Assembly: GCF_000516515.1 (NCBI RefSeq)
Contig: NZ_KI911784.1
Coordinates: 1 to 64,000, forward strand
Source: Chloroflexus sp. Y-396-1
Lineage (GTDB): Bacteria > Chloroflexota > Chloroflexia > Chloroflexales > Chloroflexaceae
Reading direction: 5' to 3'
DNA length: 64,000 nt
Part shown: piece after piece, positions 54,101-62,688 of the stretch
Numbering within the stretch: the stretch's first letter is position 1
Layout of the letters: each line of letters starts with the position of its first letter
Made by a program: the position numbers and the translations under genes
The notes under the pieces: generated by a model
What the model saw: the letters and a program-made list of their open reading frames with translations, nothing else
What the model was told of the DNA's origin: nothing
Database searches by the model: none

Positions 54101-54917
54101 CTTGTCTCTCCTCTGTTTACTTACACGAGGAGTAAACGTACAGCTTAGCTGCAACGGAACTCCTACGCATTTGTAGCTTGTACATAAGCCTACTATACCT
54201 CATTTTTGACAACTGTCTATCTTTCTATGAACAGTGTTTAGTCCAACAATAAATTGTGAGGTTCGGGTGAGATAATCTTGCTTTCTTTTGTGAGATAGGG
54301 ACTATCGGAACGCAGGAAACCTCTCACTCTGGTTGCGAACGGTTTTGATATGCTGCAAGCAGGCAAATAGCCTATAGAAGCAAGTCAGAAGGGATAAAGT
54401 CCTGGACTTCAAGACTCTCTTGATAATTGTCATTGCCGCAATCTTGCTTCGAGCGGGATACTGGTTGTTCAGCGTACTGGTTGAGACTCTCATCAAACTG
54501 ATTAGTGCACTTGTAAGGATCGTCGGTGCAATTAGCCTGATTGGCATCTTTGTCTGGCTGTTGAGCAGTATTACATAGTGCACATAGTGCGATCGATCAG
54601 GTGAATGCGCCATCACACACTTGCTGCTAATACCTCCCGACCTACACGGTTCTCCTGTGTGCGCAGGCTTCTGGCCTGCGTATACGGTATATGGCTACTA
54701 CTCATAGGTTGGCTCATCCGTATACCGTCACTTTCAGATCCCATGTTTGCAGCACGCTCCGGGATCTCTACTTGCAGACCTTCTCACTCCCCTGCTTGCA
54801 AGGGGAGTGAAAGGCATTGGCGATTCGATAAGACGTACTATGGTTCTATTCACGCCTTGCGGAACGCGGGCCAGAGGCCTACGCACTCGGGCATACGCTA
54901 CGGAGCTGAGAGCGTGA
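54101..54917. other. Intergenic region with repeat fragments
   Basis: About 800 bases with no gene that is fully supported. It holds a short hydrophobic frame (54420-54578), a dispersed repeat (54636-54680) whose last part folds (CGCAGGC / GCCTGCG at 54662-54680) and a 9-bp hairpin CACTCCCCT / AGGGGAGTG at 54785-54809. Confidence 0.5.
54420..54578 (+). CDS. Very short hydrophobic frame, doubtful gene
   Basis: A 52-codon frame from TTG 54420 to TAG 54576-54578 encodes almost only membrane-type residues (LIIVIAAILLRAGYWLFSVL, then VRIVGAISLIGIFVWLL). The frame is open to a few codons earlier without ATG or ribosome site. It may be a small membrane protein or a gene remnant. Confidence 0.3.
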   Translation: MIIVIAAILLRAGYWLFSVLVETLIKLISALVRIVGAISLIGIFVWLLSSIT

Positions 54918-56129
54918 TCAATTCTCAAGTTTCTGACGCACGCTACACCCCCTCTCATCGGGTGCGCAGAGTGACAACGACACGACAGCCCGCCTAGCCA
55001 AGACAATCAGCAGCAACAAGCAATACCCCCACCACAATGAACCAAACAATCCATACGCAAAGCGGGTAAATCCTGGTAACGTATCAAGAGTAAAAGGGAA
55101 CATATCGGCTGCTGCGTACAGATACAGTCCGAGCAGCGCAAGCGTCGAAACAACAGTGTATAGGATTACGTACCATCGTTGGTCGGCCGTTGCCATTATC
55201 ATAAACGGTAACACCCACAACAAATATTGTGGTGAAATACCTGCGTACACCACGTAAAACAATAAAAAAATGATGGTTGCCTGCATTGGCAACGTGATGC
55301 GAACGCGACTCATATACCACACCGCCCATCCGTACAGACCAAGAAAACCGTAAGCCGACAACGAAATCACTTGCAGCGTTGTATCAACCGGAAAACGTTC
55401 ACCGGTCAGCGGCACATAAATTGTTCGTACCGGCACCATTACACCGAGCAGGGCATGCCCACGATAACCGAACAACTCACGGATCACGGCTGCTGCATCG
55501 AAGATCAGAAAGGGCAACAGCAGGAGCAGCACTGGAAGTATGACGTACAAGCTAAAGCGAATCTGTTGGGACAACGGTCGTTGCAAGCGTGCAAATACCG
55601 GCAACAGCAATACCGGAAACGACTTTAGCGCAATTCCAATACTAAGAGCACCGGCTGCCCGCCGCCAATGGTGTTCGGCGAGGAGTATAGCTAGTGCCGC
55701 TCCAAAGACTGGGAGTGCATCAAACTGACCGTGCCAGCACGAGATGATGATCGAGACCGGATTTAAGGCGTAGAGCGTAGCAGCCAATAACGCTCGCCGC
55801 GAGTTATGAGAGAGAGTATGTACATACTTCCAGATAATCGCACCAATCCCAACATCGGCAATGATGATTGGGAGGCGAATTGCCAGTGAAAACGGTAATA
55901 TATTCTGCTGGTGGAGCCACCATGCAGCGACTTCAAAGCCAACCCATACTGGCGGGTATGGGTAAATACCCGGCGTATGGGTGTACAAACCAAATATCCC
56001 AAATTGATGAATAATCTCCGCCACTCGCTGATAATTATGAATATCGATAATATCACGTGCAGATAAACTTGCGCATAAACGCACAACAACGGCCAGGATC
56101 AGTAACCAGGCAATACGAAACATCAGCAT
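54918..56129 (-). CDS. Polytopic GT87-like glycosyltransferase
   Basis: A 403-residue membrane protein with about ten helices. An acidic motif in the first loop (SARDIIDIHNYQRVAEII), PPVWVGFEVAAWW and LNPVSIIISCWHGQFDALPV are characteristic of polyprenol-phosphate mannosyltransferases of the GT87/GT-C class. Such enzymes transfer sugars on the outer side of the membrane, in keeping with a neighbouring GT2 glycosyltransferase. The C-terminal 15 residues (APDERGCSVRQKLEN) are hydrophilic. The ATG at 56129 or 56123 is plausible, with no strong ribosome site. Confidence 0.8.
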   Translation of the reverse strand: MLMFRIAWLLILAVVVRLCASLSARDIIDIHNYQRVAEIIHQFGIFGLYTHTPGIYPYPPVWVGFEVAAWWLHQQNILPFSLAIRLPIIIADVGIGAIIWKYVHTLSHNSRRALLAATLYALNPVSIIISCWHGQFDALPVFGAALAILLAEHHWRRAAGALSIGIALKSFPVLLLPVFARLQRPLSQQIRFSLYVILPVLLLLLPFLIFDAAAVIRELFGYRGHALLGVMVPVRTIYVPLTGERFPVDTTLQVISLSAYGFLGLYGWAVWYMSRVRITLPMQATIIFLLFYVVYAGISPQYLLWVLPFMIMATADQRWYVILYTVVSTLALLGLYLYAAADMFPFTLDTLPGFTRFAYGLFGSLWWGYCLLLLIVLARRAVVSLSLCAPDERGCSVRQKLEN

Positions 56130-56169
56130 TTCCTATTTGTTTGCAAACATCGAACCGTAGAGAAGTGAT

Positions 56170-56312
56170 GATACTACTGTTGATACGGTGCGTTTGCCAT
56201 GATCGCTTTCTCGATAATCATACTATACCGCCACCCCATAGCCAGGGAAAACGGCAAGACACCCTGCCGGTGAAGCCACAATGCAGTCATTTCCAAGCCG
56301 ACCCACACCAGT
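56170..56312 (-). pseudogene. Chimeric glycosyltransferase remnant
   Basis: Read on the minus strand, 56312-56217 gives WVGLEMTALWLHRQGVLPFS, matching WVGFEVAAWWLHQQNILPFS of the adjacent GT87-like gene. The following segment (KAIMANAPYQQ then stop) matches the C-terminal [13 protein letters not shown] of the downstream GT2 gene. The piece is thus a decayed fusion of two glycosyltransferase fragments, cut off at 56313 by the repeat array. No start or full domain remains. Confidence 0.7.
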
Positions 56313-56313
56313 C

Positions 56314-56774
56314 TACTGTAAAAACTCACCACCGAGCACACCGAGTACACAGAGCACGATAAAGCTATTTTTAGCCTCTGTGCTCTCCGTGCTCTCGGTG
56401 GTGAGAACATTACCTTTGCTGATGCTCACCACGGAGCACACAGAGCACACAGAGTAGGCAAGGTTTATGAATAAATGTATATAGCTTTTGACCGTTTATG
56501 GTATATAGAAACGTTTTCGCAACACCATCTTTGATGAAAGATACATCTACTTTTAGCCTCTGTGCTCTCCGTGCTCTCGGTGGTGAGAACATTACCTTTG
56601 CCAATGCTCACCACGGAGCACACAGAGCACACAGAGCACGACAAAGCTATTTTTAGTCTCTGTGCTCTCTGTGCTCTCGGTGGTGAGAACATTACCTTTG
56701 CTACCACGCACCACCGAGCACCCAGAGCACGATAATCTCTTTTTAGCCTCTGTGCTCTCTGTGCTCTCGGTGGT
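56314..56774. repeat. Array of four CACCACGGAG-type palindromic elements
   Basis: Four copies at about 56327-56403, 56427-56584, 56609-56685 and 56709-56774. Each has left arm CACCACGGAGCACACAGAG and right arm CTCTGTGCTCTCCGTGCTC plus CGGTGGTG, and three are followed by AGAACATTACCTTTG. Copy two is a long form whose interior shares AAGGTTTATGAATAAA and GATGAAAGATA with the element at 16397-16589. The first copy begins with an ACTGTAAAAACTCACC end like that element. Confidence 0.9.
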
Positions 56775-56800
56775 AAAAACATTACCTTTGCCACCACGCA

Positions 56801-57637
56801 CTATTGTTGTTTTTTATACCACACGTTTGCAATCATCGCTTTCAGGAGCGTGTGATACACGGTCAGCCCAATTGTGAGTAACCAGGTTGCGGGTGGCCCA
56901 TAATGCTTTTGATAAAAATAACGCAAACTGTTGCGGTAATGATGACCGGCAACTTGGGGAGCGGGCCAGCTCTGCCCGCCAAGATGAACAACCGCGAAGG
57001 TAGGAATATACATCACTTTCCAACCAGCTTTCCGCATTCGTAGACACCAGTCGTTATCTTCAAAATAGAGGAAGAAGTGTTCATCAAGCAAACCAACCTG
57101 CTCGAACGCGGCCCGTCGCACACACATACACGCCCCAGAAACCCAATCCACTTCCAGAGGTGACCGGACACCCCAATCATGCAGTGGACCACGCCTGAGC
57201 AAACGGTAGAGACCGCGTTTGAAGAGGTAAGGTAATGTCGGATCGTTACCATACGCGAAGGCCTGGGGTGTTCCGCTAACCGTTAACAATTGCGGCGATA
57301 AGATGGCAGCATGGGGATATGCGTCAAGCAATGCAGGCAAACGAGCCAATGTCGTAAAAGGAGCCAGTACGTCACTGTTCAGAAGGATTACTGCCCGACC
57401 AGATGCCTGGCGGAGGCCGAGATTATTACCGGCAGCAAAACCCAGATTCTCCTTACTCCAGATGACCTCTACCTGTGGAAACTCCCGCCTGACCGCCGGT
57501 ACCGTCTCGTCGTGCGAGGCGTTGTCAACCAGAATGATTTGCCAACCGGCCCGATCCGCTTCCGTAGCGAATTGACTCAGACAAGCGAGTGTGAGTTCAC
57601 GGGTGTTGTGGCTAAGAACAATGACAGACGTCGTCAT
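56801..57637 (-). CDS. GT2-family glycosyltransferase
   Basis: A 278-residue inverting glycosyltransferase of the rhamnosyltransferase-like group. [45 protein letters not shown], the metal-binding LLNSDV (DXD-type), [43 protein letters not shown] and the C-terminal amphipathic helix are typical. It adds a sugar to a lipid-linked or protein glycan. ATG 57637 is chosen, with AGG about seven bases before; GTG 57646 is possible. It ends 27 bases from the repeat array, which crowds its 3' end. Confidence 0.9.
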   Translation of the reverse strand: MTTSVIVLSHNTRELTLACLSQFATEADRAGWQIILVDNASHDETVPAVRREFPQVEVIWSKENLGFAAGNNLGLRQASGRAVILLNSDVLAPFTTLARLPALLDAYPHAAILSPQLLTVSGTPQAFAYGNDPTLPYLFKRGLYRLLRRGPLHDWGVRSPLEVDWVSGACMCVRRAAFEQVGLLDEHFFLYFEDNDWCLRMRKAGWKVMYIPTFAVVHLGGQSWPAPQVAGHHYRNSLRYFYQKHYGPPATWLLTIGLTVYHTLLKAMIANVWYKKQQ

Positions 57638-58337
57638 CGGTAGCACCTGTGTCTTTTCTGGTCGTGAACCTGCATTGAAGATAGTATCACGTTCCGCAAC
57701 AAGATAGTTTACTGATTGTGGACGGGGTTTTCAAAATTTCCGATTTTTGGCCATGTTCGACACCAATGAACCTCATGCACGCACCATAGACAACCCTCGA
57801 CCAGCACCGCTTACCTAAGATCCCTACGGTGAGCGAGATGAAGAGGTGAAGATGAACCGGCAAGAGTGGAGGCGAACTCGCCTGCGGGAATGGGCAGTAA
57901 CCCAGGATATTCGCTGTGCGTCAATCGGTTGAAAACGTAATGCCAGAGCGGTAAATATAATGGTTCACAACACACAGTTCGTTAAACTTTTTCAAACAGA
58001 CAAATCGGTCATTAATACATCTTCAATACACCAGAAACATCATACATACAATTCTTCATATCGTTCTGATAATGTTCAGGCATAACGCAATCCCGCAGAG
58101 AAATATTGATTTCTTTCATAAAATGTTAAAAATTTGTAATAATTTTTGTAAAGCAACCAGGTTTTACGATATTAACAGCCGGTAAAGAAGTTTTTCTAAT
58201 CCAAGTCTACAGATGAGATGTACACTTACATCAACCGATTGGTTTATCGTCGAACACCTATGAAAACACCACCACCCATCAGCCACCTATAAGCCCCTTA
58301 TGGAGTTCTGTTGCAAGCCTGTGCCAGGGAGAATACA
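57638..58337. other. AT-rich intergenic region before the secreted proteins
   Basis: About 700 bases with no supported gene. The part from 57950 to 58310 is strikingly AT-rich (AAAATGTTAAAAATTTG and similar) and probably carries the promoter of the following large secreted protein. I see no tRNA or clear operator. Confidence 0.5.
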
Positions 58338-61300
58338 ATGTCACCCCTTCGTTCCACTTCCAGCCGCTGGTTCATCAGGACGCTCATGCTGCTGATCCTT
58401 GTCGTTTGGTCAGGTGATCGGGAAGCGTTTGGGCAACAGAATCAGCTTACACCAATGTACGTTGGCCCCCGAACGGTCCATCTCCACTACTCGTATACAG
58501 ATTATTGTAATTATCATCATTGTGCATACCAGCTCATGGGCACAAGCACCACCAGCACCGCTGAGGTCGTATTACGCCAGGAAACAGTTTCACAAGGAAC
58601 AACACACCAGTTTACCGGTACATTCCATTATAACAATTTAGTTCCTAAGACCTACCAATTTTCATTGGTGAAATTAGCTTATAACGATAAGAGTGAACTG
58701 CAAGACCAAATCGTTCTACTCTCCAGCACTGCTGCTGTGGATGGCGAGTCGGCAATTGGTTCGCTCCTCTTTGATGAAGTGTGGAACGGCACCGTTCGCT
58801 GTGGATCGGTTTCTGTCCCCAGCGACCGATCACTTCAGGTTCAGGAGACAACCCTATACGATGCAGGAGAGAATGCGCCGTGCGTTGTCAGGGTTGGCGG
58901 GATGATTGAGCTTGATAACGATTCTGACATCAGCAGGGCTGAGTTCGTGCTGTATCGAACGCACCACTTGACAGATCTGCGCCAGACAACGATTACGCTT
59001 GCCGACGGCAGCGAAGGATCATCCATCAAAGATGCAACAAATATTACGCTGTATATACAGGTGCCCATGCACATTGAAGATAGTGATCATGTGGAAATAT
59101 CTGTTGATAAAGCAGTTGATGGTGATATTTCTATCAAGAACATTTCACAACTCCGTTTTAATCACATCAAATTACGGAACAATGATTTGTTACAGATAGA
59201 ACAAAGTACTCTGACCGGCGGTATTTCTGCCGATGGAGGAAGTGTTATTGTTCAATCCTCTCAATTTTCTGGGATGACAAGTATAATAGGTTGGAATAAT
59301 AGATTGATCGTTCGTAATTCGGTATTTATCGGTAGTGTCGATGTCTCTGGAAAAGATATTCAGATTATTGAGAACGAATTCAATGATAGGGTAACATTGC
59401 ATGGTAATCAGCAGATACAGATTCAGGATAATGTATTCCTCGGCCCAATAGTCTTTAACGATGCCTGTTATTTTACCGAATACGATGTGCAGGTGCAGGG
59501 AAATAGTTTTCTCGGGCGTGAAGCACTGAAGGTAGGTGATTGGCAGAATTGGCGTTGTCGCAATCCGATTGCAATTGGTAGCAACTACTACGGTGATACC
59601 ACAGGGCCAGTGATGGCTTTGCGGGATCAACCGAATCAGCAATTTCTTGAGCAACGCAGCGCAACGGTAGAGGTTGGACTCTACTCCCAGTTTTTCACGC
59701 TAGATCGTCCGTTACCTACGGGCAGGTATCGCCAAAACACCCTGACCTTTCCATCCATTTGGATGAGTGGGTACCGGCTTGGCCAGAGTCTGTTAGTCGA
59801 TGACTACCGTCTCTTACCCTTGATTCGGGGTAAAGAGACCCTACTCACCATCGATCTCGCTGTAAGTGAACGTTCGCTACGTGGAGTACAGGTGTACGCC
59901 GAGTTTGACAGTCAGGTGGTTTACCCGACGAACCGTACTATCACCCTTCACCGAGACCTGGCCGATTACGGACGGTATGATACAGAGCGTGGCCTCAGTA
60001 CGGTGAATTTTATTTTACCGCCGGTTAGCCAGCCAACAGCGACCCTAAAGGTTTTTCTGGATACCCGTGGCGTGACCGGTTATAGTGAGACCGGTAGACT
60101 GCAACAGATCGAGGGAATTCCAGAAACGCTTACCTTTTCTCCGCCACCGGCTCAGCGGCCTGTGACCTTCCGGGTTGTTCCGGTCGAGTTGCCCGAGGGA
60201 CGGGCGAACATCGCAGAAACAGTACGTGCTGTGCATACGTTACTCCCGGCAATGTTTCCCATCTTACCTAGTCAGGTGCGGGTAGAGGTGGCGCCGATAT
60301 TGAAGATTTCCTCATATTGGACGCGCATCGGCTTAATGAACGGCATTGCAACGAAGCTCGCGGCTGATAACACCTATCGTCGTTATCGTCAACAACAAGG
60401 GGTCGATTTTATTATCGCGGTGATGCCACACCGAAGCCTTGGTGAAGAGGTACACGGCGCCAATCTCCCACTCCGGCGGAGTGTCTTGTTCGTTGATGAA
60501 CGTTATCCTGCGGCATTTATTCACGAGATGGGGCATGCGCTTGGGCTTTACACCCTGAGAGAGCAATACGAGTGGCCGCATTATCCGCCGGTAGGTATGC
60601 AGCTTCAGGATGCAACCTTCTTCCTTGGTGTACCGGATACCGTTGCACAGATTAGAGGGCAGTTTGCCGGTTGCGATCAAGGACGGATTTGCCACACTCC
60701 CGGCCGCTTTGCTTCTTGGCGGGCAATGGGAGAGTGGTATGACGTTATGGGGTTAGTGCTCGCATCGTTGCGTGAATGGCCGTCCAATGCGACTATTACG
60801 ACGTTTGAGCAGTTCTTCAGGAGCCTGTCAGCAGCTCCTGCGCCAAGTGAATCGGCACCGGCAGCGACGTCGGCAGTACCCACAACGAGCACCGGACGTT
60901 TCGTAGCGTTTCAGGCTCATTACGAGCTGATAGAGACGGAAGGGTATACCAGAGGTTATACATGGGAACCATGTCTGCAATGGCGAATTATTCCTGACAC
61001 TATCCGCCTGGTTGCATTGCCGACCGGAACAGCAGGGATGCAGGATTCCTTGTTCACAGAAATGTCGGTGGCAGGTTATCTCTCTCAGACGGAGAGTCTG
61101 TTGCCATTGTGTAGCAGCACTTATCAACCCGTCTACCTGACAAGTTACGATGCCAGTGGTCGCCTCCTTAGTGGCGGTACGGTCGGAAGATCGCTCTCGC
61201 CACCTGATCCACGTCAGCGACATGACACATTATTTGAAATCATTCCAATTGATCCGGAAGCTGTGCGGATCGAGATCGCTCGTACCCTATCTGGAACACC

Positions 61301-62660
61301 TCTGGCAACCTTCATCACCGGCAACTTATCGGCGCCACGGATTGTCTCGCCATCGCCTGGTGCAAACCTCGCCCCAACCGGTGCGGCAACGTCAACCATC
61401 AGCTTACAGTGGGAGTATCGTGCTGGTGTTACCGGTCAACCAACGTTAAGCACGAACCCATCATTAACGTATGTGGTGGAATATAGCCCAGACGATGGAG
61501 CAAACTGGTACCCGCTAGACGCATTCGTCGAAGAGACGAGCCTATCGATCCCGGTGACGGCATTGCCCGTCTGCAACCATGCGCGATTACGGGTCATCGC
61601 ATCGGATGGCTTTAATACAAGTAGCGCCGAGGTGAGCGGTCTCGTTCGGCCAGACTTGCGACCACTCGTGAATATTCTCTCACCACCGGCTGGTGTCGAG
61701 GTGAGCGCTGGTACACCATTGCTCCTTCAGGCAACCGCGCATGATCCAGAGACCCAGGCTTTTCTTGAGGGTACCTGGCGTACCGTAACCGGAACGCTGG
61801 GCGTCGGTTCAACACTGGCGAATATCGTGTTGCCTGCGGGTCAACATACGCTGAGCTATGAAGTTGTTGATCAGCATGGTCATCGGGTAAGTAACTCTGT
61901 ACAGGTAACTGTGGTTGAGTCACCGACAATCGATGTACGACTTGAGGCAGACGCGCTGTCAGTCGTTGCTCCGCAACCACTGCCGGGGGCTGCACCACTG
62001 ACCCTGATGCGAGGCGTCACTAACACGCTGCGATTACAGATTGCGCACGTGGTGCAGCCAGGAAGTGCTGAGCTTGCCCTGTATGTCCAGCCGCCAGGGG
62101 GGCAGGAAACTCTGGTAATCAGCCGCGAAGTTGCTCTACAACCGGCTCAACGATATGTGCTCGATGTTCCTTATAATCCGCCGGTGAATGGTTCGTACAT
62201 CTTCCGCGCCGTCATCAATAGCGTCAATCCACCGGACACTAATACTGACAATAACCAGCGAACCTGGACGGCGGTGACGATACAACCACCCACTATCGGC
62301 ATCAGTCTAGCCGAATCAACCACCATGACCGCATCAGTTGGCTTCTCCTTCACTCTTCCGGTCACCATTACCAATACCGGTGATCGGCCATTGCTCGTAA
62401 CCAACATTGCATTTGGTGGTGCTGATGCTGCCCGCTTTGCCATCAGTCAGGATCGTTGCTGGGGAACAGCAATTGCAACGGGCGCATCTTGTACCATTGA
62501 CGTCCGTTTTCGGCCACTCACGACTGGCCCGGTAAGTACGGTGCTTCAAATAACCAGCACCGACCCTCTGCATCCGTCGAGCGAACGAACCATCCACGGA
62601 ATCGGCATCGAACCGAGACGTATCTATCTCCCCCTTATTCAACGGCGCTTGGAATGGTAA
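58338..62660 (+). CDS. Large secreted protein with zincin motif and Ig-like repeats
   Basis: About 1440 residues. Signal peptide at 1-34 (WFIRTLMLLILVVWSGDREAFGQ). Residues 150-380 carry repeats of right-handed beta-helix type (IEQSTLTGGISADGGSVIVQ, IIENEFNDRVTLHGNQQIQI). FIHEMGHALGLY at about 727-738 gives HExxHxxGxx, a metzincin-like zinc site. After it come Ig-like or fibronectin-like regions (RIVSPSPGANLAPTG), a CARDB-like part and an abnormal-spindle-like choice-of-anchor domain (CTIDVRFRPLTTGPVSTVLQI). The tail RRIYLPLIQRRLEW is of the YLPLI type common on Chloroflexota secreted proteins. It is probably a surface protease or adhesin. ATG 58338 has CAGGGAG upstream. Confidence 0.82.
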   Translation: MSPLRSTSSRWFIRTLMLLILVVWSGDREAFGQQNQLTPMYVGPRTVHLHYSYTDYCNYHHCAYQLMGTSTTSTAEVVLRQETVSQGTTHQFTGTFHYNNLVPKTYQFSLVKLAYNDKSELQDQIVLLSSTAAVDGESAIGSLLFDEVWNGTVRCGSVSVPSDRSLQVQETTLYDAGENAPCVVRVGGMIELDNDSDISRAEFVLYRTHHLTDLRQTTITLADGSEGSSIKDATNITLYIQVPMHIEDSDHVEISVDKAVDGDISIKNISQLRFNHIKLRNNDLLQIEQSTLTGGISADGGSVIVQSSQFSGMTSIIGWNNRLIVRNSVFIGSVDVSGKDIQIIENEFNDRVTLHGNQQIQIQDNVFLGPIVFNDACYFTEYDVQVQGNSFLGREALKVGDWQNWRCRNPIAIGSNYYGDTTGPVMALRDQPNQQFLEQRSATVEVGLYSQFFTLDRPLPTGRYRQNTLTFPSIWMSGYRLGQSLLVDDYRLLPLIRGKETLLTIDLAVSERSLRGVQVYAEFDSQVVYPTNRTITLHRDLADYGRYDTERGLSTVNFILPPVSQPTATLKVFLDTRGVTGYSETGRLQQIEGIPETLTFSPPPAQRPVTFRVVPVELPEGRANIAETVRAVHTLLPAMFPILPSQVRVEVAPILKISSYWTRIGLMNGIATKLAADNTYRRYRQQQGVDFIIAVMPHRSLGEEVHGANLPLRRSVLFVDERYPAAFIHEMGHALGLYTLREQYEWPHYPPVGMQLQDATFFLGVPDTVAQIRGQFAGCDQGRICHTPGRFASWRAMGEWYDVMGLVLASLREWPSNATITTFEQFFRSLSAAPAPSESAPAATSAVPTTSTGRFVAFQAHYELIETEGYTRGYTWEPCLQWRIIPDTIRLVALPTGTAGMQDSLFTEMSVAGYLSQTESLLPLCSSTYQPVYLTSYDASGRLLSGGTVGRSLSPPDPRQRHDTLFEIIPIDPEAVRIEIARTLSGTPLATFITGNLSAPRIVSPSPGANLAPTGAATSTISLQWEYRAGVTGQPTLSTNPSLTYVVEYSPDDGANWYPLDAFVEETSLSIPVTALPVCNHARLRVIASDGFNTSSAEVSGLVRPDLRPLVNILSPPAGVEVSAGTPLLLQATAHDPETQAFLEGTWRTVTGTLGVGSTLANIVLPAGQHTLSYEVVDQHGHRVSNSVQVTVVESPTIDVRLEADALSVVAPQPLPGAAPLTLMRGVTNTLRLQIAHVVQPGSAELALYVQPPGGQETLVISREVALQPAQRYVLDVPYNPPVNGSYIFRAVINSVNPPDTNTDNNQRTWTAVTIQPPTIGISLAESTTMTASVGFSFTLPVTITNTGDRPLLVTNIAFGGADAARFAISQDRCWGTAIATGASCTIDVRFRPLTTGPVSTVLQITSTDPLHPSSERTIHGIGIEPRRIYLPLIQRRLEW

Positions 62661-62688
62661 CATCACGTTTCATTTACGGAGGTGATGT

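Noticed and set aside
56314-56774. CRISPR array
   Set aside because: The units are palindromic elements of unequal length without unique regular spacers, and no cas gene is near.
56410-56801. Several frames (64-110 codons) across the repeat array
   Set aside because: They translate the palindromic repeats (TESTESTE-like strings) and are artefacts.
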